Source of the DNA: Oscillospiraceae bacterium | GTDB lineage: Bacteria; Bacillota; Clostridia; Oscillospirales; CAG-272 | DNA: 35,772 nt | Assembly (NCBI GenBank): GCA_015063905.1 | Contig: SVTF01000018.1 | Coordinates: 1 to 35,772, forward strand | Direction: 5' to 3' | In this document: one piece after another, positions 32,805 to 35,772 of the stretch | Position numbering within the stretch: the stretch's first letter is position 1 | Layout of the letters: the number at the start of each line of letters is the position of its first letter | Made by a program: the position numbers and the translations under genes | The notes under the pieces: model-generated | Databases searched by the model: none | The model's input: the letters and a program-made list of their open reading frames with translations, nothing else | Told to the model about the DNA's origin: nothing

Positions 32805-34640
32805 TTACATAAACAGAGCCGCCGCACCAAGCAAGCCCGCGTCGTTTTCAAGCTTTGCAATTGTTATCTTGACCTCGGGGCCTCTCTTTCCAGCAAATAT
32901 CTCGTGATCGAGAAAGTCCTGCAAAGGTCTTGTAAGTCTTTCGCCTTCACTGCACACACCGCCGCCCAGCATTATCATTTCGGGACGGAATTCGTTTGCA
33001 ATATTGGTTATTCCAACGCCAAGCTTCTCTATGTATCCGTCGACAACGGCACGTGCCGCATCATCGGTATCATAATAATCAAAAGGTGTTTTGCCGGTTA
33101 CGGAGTCAAGCGTGTAGGTCTCCCACATCCTGCTTTCGGGATGCGCCTCCATTGCTCGTTTGGTATCGCGAATAAGGGCTGTTGCCGAGGCATAAGCCTC
33201 AAAGCAGCCGCGTCTGCCGCAGGTGCACTGCTCTCCGCCTGCAACAATTACCGAATGTCCTATCTCCGCGCCTGCCGAACGGTTACCCTCAAAAAGCTTG
33301 CCTTCAATGACAATTCCACTTCCAACACCCGTGCCGAGCGTTATCATTACAGAGGTACGACAACCCTTTCCGCTACCGAATTTAGCCTCACCAAGTGCGG
33401 CTACGTTGGCATCGTTTGCTATCCTTACGGGAAGTCCGAGTGCCGCCTCTACCTTCTTGGAAATCGAGAAATCAGCCCAGCCGAGATTATTCGAATAAAC
33501 CACTTGTCCTTGCTCGCTGTCGATCATACCGGGAACTCCCATTCCCACGCCAACAACGTCTGCCGCAGTGAGATTTAACTTGTCCATCAACAAATGACAA
33601 AGCTTTACAATGTTGGCTACAACACCGTCCGCACCCTTTTCTCTTTCGGTGGGGACTTTGTCGCGTACAATGATATTGCCCTCATCATCGACAATACCGC
33701 CCTTGATAAAAGTTCCGCCGAGGTCTATTCCAATATAATACTTTCTGATATCCGTCATAATTATTTCCATATCTCCCTCAAGTGTGTATTTCCCGTAATC
33801 CGCGGGAACAAAAAAACTATCTCCTGCGCTTACGCGCTGACCGTCAAGTGTACCCTGTCCATTTACGCAGGTAAGGCAATGAAAGCTCTTGCCCGACGTA
33901 GCATTTTGCCTTTTTCCGTTAATATTGAGCTTTGTTACGTTAAAATACTTGCTCACGCCAAGCACGTCACCCGATACAGACTTGTTTTCGTGCTTTTGAA
34001 GCTTTGTAACAAGCAATGCCTTGTCAATATGCAATTCGCGCGTGTTGCCATATTTATCGCGTCTGCCATAGTCATAAACGCGGTAAGTAAGATTGCTATT
34101 CTGCTGAATTTCGCAAATAAGGCATCCGCTACCAATGGCGTGTATAGTACCCGATGGAATAAAATAGCACTCACCCGCCTTGACCTTGTAAAAATTGAGC
34201 AAATCGGTAAGCGTGTTCTCTTTTATTGCTTTCTCGTATTCCTCTCTCGTAACTTCGCGATTAAAACCGAGATACAACCCCGCGCCCTCATTCGCCTCGA
34301 CGATATACCACATCTCCGTTTTTCCAAATGAGTTCTCATTTGCCAATGCGTAATCATCCGACGGATGAACCTGGACGGACAGATCTCCGCGCGCATCGAT
34401 AAACTTTATGAGGACTGGAAAAAAGGAAAAATCGGCGGCGTTTGTTCCAAGCTGCTCCGCAGTGACCGATTCTTCAAGCGTTTTTCCGCTTTCAAGCAGC
34501 GTCTTTCCGTCCTTGTGAAAGGAAAGCTCCCAGCTCTCCGCGCACGGTGTACAGTCAGTCTTTTTTCCGTATTTCTCTTTTAGTTTAATTCCACCCCACA
34601 AGTAATCCTTGCATATAGGGTAAAGCTTTTGTATTTTCAT
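32805..34640 (-). CDS. Fusion of mannose-6-phosphate isomerase and ROK-family sugar kinase
   Basis: The start is taken as ATG 34640 (MKIQKLYPICKDYLWGG); an ATG at 34664 is in frame without a ribosome binding site. 611 aa. Residues 1 to about 293 are type I ManA: LSVQVHPSDDYA (Gln/His zinc ligands), FGKTEMWYIV (Glu), SGTIHAIGSGCLICEIQQNSNLTYRVYDYGR (His and active-site loop). From Met295 (MTDIRKYYIGIDLGGTFIKGGIVD) a complete ROK kinase follows, with IANDANVAALGEA, the GHS...CTCGRRGCFEAYAS zinc motif and PEMIMLGGGV. It would phosphorylate a hexose and isomerise mannose-6-P to fructose-6-P. Exact kinase substrate (glucose, mannose, ManNAc) cannot be read. Confidence 0.88.
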   Translation of the reverse strand: MKIQKLYPICKDYLWGGIKLKEKYGKKTDCTPCAESWELSFHKDGKTLLESGKTLEESVTAEQLGTNAADFSFFPVLIKFIDARGDLSVQVHPSDDYALANENSFGKTEMWYIVEANEGAGLYLGFNREVTREEYEKAIKENTLTDLLNFYKVKAGECYFIPSGTIHAIGSGCLICEIQQNSNLTYRVYDYGRRDKYGNTRELHIDKALLVTKLQKHENKSVSGDVLGVSKYFNVTKLNINGKRQNATSGKSFHCLTCVNGQGTLDGQRVSAGDSFFVPADYGKYTLEGDMEIIMTDIRKYYIGIDLGGTFIKGGIVDDEGNIIVRDKVPTEREKGADGVVANIVKLCHLLMDKLNLTAADVVGVGMGVPGMIDSEQGQVVYSNNLGWADFSISKKVEAALGLPVRIANDANVAALGEAKFGSGKGCRTSVMITLGTGVGSGIVIEGKLFEGNRSAGAEIGHSVIVAGGEQCTCGRRGCFEAYASATALIRDTKRAMEAHPESRMWETYTLDSVTGKTPFDYYDTDDAARAVVDGYIEKLGVGITNIANEFRPEMIMLGGGVCSEGERLTRPLQDFLDHEIFAGKRGPEVKITIAKLENDAGLLGAAALFM

Positions 34641-34680
34641 GTTTTCACCGTTCTTCCTATTCATAGAAGTTTTAATAAGA

Positions 34681-35550
34681 TTACAGTCCCAAAATCACCG
34701 CAAGACCAGTAAGGTCAAATATGCAACCGAGCACTATGCCAGATGCCAGCAAAATCCCGGTCAATATAAGATTTTCCTTGATTCTCTTATTCGTTCTGAA
34801 AAGTACTAAAAGTCCGGCTCCCGCGCCCGTAAGCAGTCCTGCTATCATAGCGCCGCCCGAGATCATTCCCTTTGTCCAGAGCGTTGCTATAAGCACGCTT
34901 GCCGCGCAGTTTGGTATGAGTCCGACTATACTTGCGGCGATTACGTCAAGCACGGGGATATTTCCCAGCACCGCCGCGATCTTGTCCTCGCCGATAAGCT
35001 CGAACGCCGCCGTCAGCGCGAGATTTATTACGAAAACAAAGGCGAATATCTGCGCCGTATGAATAAGCGACGACAAGAAAATTCCGCGCTCGCCGCAATG
35101 GCAATTCTCCTCGTCGCAAAGCTCCTCGACCTCAAGCGTTCGTCTGTGACTTTTGAGGATAATATCTGCCACAAAGCCTACAAGCACCGCGATAACAAGC
35201 TTTATGCCAAGCACAGTAACGATTTTAAGCGGTGATACGCTTGCGCCGAGGAATATGGGCAGCATTTCGTCCGAAGTAGCAAGAAATACCGCCAAAAGCG
35301 TTCCGGGAGTGATGACTCCGCCCGCAAAAAGTCCTGCGGACGCCGCCGAAAAGCCGCATTGTGGTATAAGTCCCAAAAGTCCGCCGAATATGGGTCCCGC
35401 GCGTCCCGTGCGCACGATGGCACCCTTGACTTTGTCGCCTGCCTTGTGCTCAAGCAGCTCCATACAAATATACGTAACGAACAAAAAAGGCAACAGCCAC
35501 AAGGAGTCAACTAACGCGTGACTGAAAATATGCCATATTACCTCCCACAT
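34681..35550 (-). CDS. ArsP_2-type putative metal/metalloid permease
   Basis: A 289-aa polytopic membrane protein like the putative 10-TM heavy-metal exporters (ArsP_2). The start is ATG 35550 (MWEVIWHIFSHALVDS), with AGAGAGG 8 bases upstream; a GTG at 35559 is the alternative. Two repeated halves are visible, the first with GLIPQCGFSAA and the second with GLIPNCAASV, a P-x-C pair inside membrane segments that may bind a soft metal or metalloid. A cytosolic loop holds ELCDEENCHCGERG, a small Cys/His/Glu metal site. It may be in one operon with the ManA-ROK gene 40 bases downstream. Substrate unproven. Confidence 0.8.
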   Translation of the reverse strand: MWEVIWHIFSHALVDSLWLLPFLFVTYICMELLEHKAGDKVKGAIVRTGRAGPIFGGLLGLIPQCGFSAASAGLFAGGVITPGTLLAVFLATSDEMLPIFLGASVSPLKIVTVLGIKLVIAVLVGFVADIILKSHRRTLEVEELCDEENCHCGERGIFLSSLIHTAQIFAFVFVINLALTAAFELIGEDKIAAVLGNIPVLDVIAASIVGLIPNCAASVLIATLWTKGMISGGAMIAGLLTGAGAGLLVLFRTNKRIKENLILTGILLASGIVLGCIFDLTGLAVILGL

Positions 35551-35599
35551 GGGCGCCACCTCTCTTTCTCAAATTTGCCGCGCAAATGGCGAACGATTT

Positions 35600-35628
35600 A
35601 TTTTAGCACTTTTTTGCCCACTTGTCAA
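35600..35628 (-). promoter_or_regulatory. Sigma-A promoter of the permease operon
   Basis: Minus strand TTGACA (complement of 35623-35628), 17 bases, TAAAAT (complement of 35600-35605). It begins 18 bases from repeat copy 3. Confidence 0.8.
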
Positions 35629-35646
35629 GAGAGAGTTTTTCAAATT

Positions 35647-35772
35647 ATAAATTGGGATTTATGGGGGCGAGGGACATAGGGGGAAGGGCGAACCTTTTTG
35701 CAAAAGATTTCGCCCTTCCCCGACTTTAGTCGTGATGTTTTGCTTGCAAAACTCACCGCACAGCTTGCTGTG
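35647..35772 (-). repeat. Dispersed TIR element, partial inverted copy (copy 3)
   Basis: It starts ATAAATTGGGATTT like copies 1 and 2 and then matches the reverse complement of module B of copy 2: the shared ACTTTAGTCGTGATG, GTTTTGCTTGCAAAAC and ACTCACCGCAC stretches agree almost base for base. The copy runs off the window. It contains three hairpins in series: a 13-bp stem (35680-35692 with 35709-35721), GTTTTGC-TT-GCAAAAC, and CACAGC-TT-GCTGTG at the very end. Confidence 0.85.
35680..35721. repeat. Variable-stem hairpin of copy 3
   Basis: GGGGAAGGGCGAA (35680-35692) pairs perfectly with TTCGCCCTTCCCC (35709-35721); CTTTT and CAAAAG in the loop pair as well. The stem differs in sequence from copy 2 but keeps full pairing. 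Confidence 0.85.

Noticed and set aside
1-35772. CRISPR array, insertion sequence with transposase, phage or integrase genes
   Set aside because: No regularly spaced direct repeats and no reading frame with such motifs was found; the repeats seen are inverted and irregularly spaced.

Overview
The window looks like a chromosomal segment from a Clostridia-class Bacillota, probably an uncultured gut commensal. Three things point there. There is a two-subunit GlgC/GlgD glycogen operon. There is the Firmicutes-type gene order holB-ricT-(yabB/trmN6-like). Several operons serve host or plant glycans, and many intergenic regions carry near-consensus sigma-A promoters (TTGACA-17-TATAAT). No transposase, integrase, phage gene or CRISPR array is visible. 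Species-level placement is not possible from the sequence alone.

Layout. Positions 1-6840 (minus strand) hold a glycogen operon in the order glgB-like, glgC, glgD, glgA, glgP (glgP runs off the left edge). It is driven by a consensus promoter at 6812-6840 that overlaps a perfect 9-bp-arm palindrome. The glgB-like protein has kept the branching-enzyme fold but appears to have lost every catalytic residue. Positions 6997-13463 (plus strand) hold housekeeping genes (holB, ricT, a small 2[4Fe-4S] ferredoxin, a YabB/TrmN6-like methyltransferase, ttcA), with a GH78 alpha-L-rhamnosidase-like gene overlapping the end of ttcA. Positions 13469-17464 hold a lipoprotein and a GH95 alpha-L-fucosidase, between two copies of a dispersed inverted-repeat element. 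Positions 17470-21344 hold an amino-sugar operon (Gfo/Idh/MocA oxidoreductase, a TIM-barrel epimerase fused to glucosamine-6-phosphate deaminase, nagA), with a divergent AraC regulator. After a PlsC-like acyltransferase and a GNAT enzyme comes a tRNA-Ser(CGA). It has a long hairpin-rich leader and inverted repeats at both ends. Beside it is an AT-rich orphan gene with a sigma-region-4-like HTH and a possible degenerate nuclease domain. Positions 27219-30196 hold a second epimerase + Gfo/Idh/MocA pair with another divergent AraC regulator. The right end holds a GDPD, a GH129/GH101-like hydrolase, a ManA-ROK kinase fusion, an ArsP_2-type permease and a third, partial copy of the dispersed element.

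How it works together (inference): fucosidase, rhamnosidase and putative N-acetylgalactosaminidase, all without visible signal peptides, would trim imported glycans in the cytoplasm. NagA, NagB, ManA and the ROK kinase would feed the released sugars into glycolysis, and surplus carbon would be stored by the glg operon. The most unusual content is (1) the catalytically dead GlgB-like protein heading the glg operon, (2) two in-frame enzyme fusions, (3) a modular dispersed element whose hairpin stem differs between copies with compensating changes, and (4) the hairpin array and inverted repeats around tRNA-Ser.
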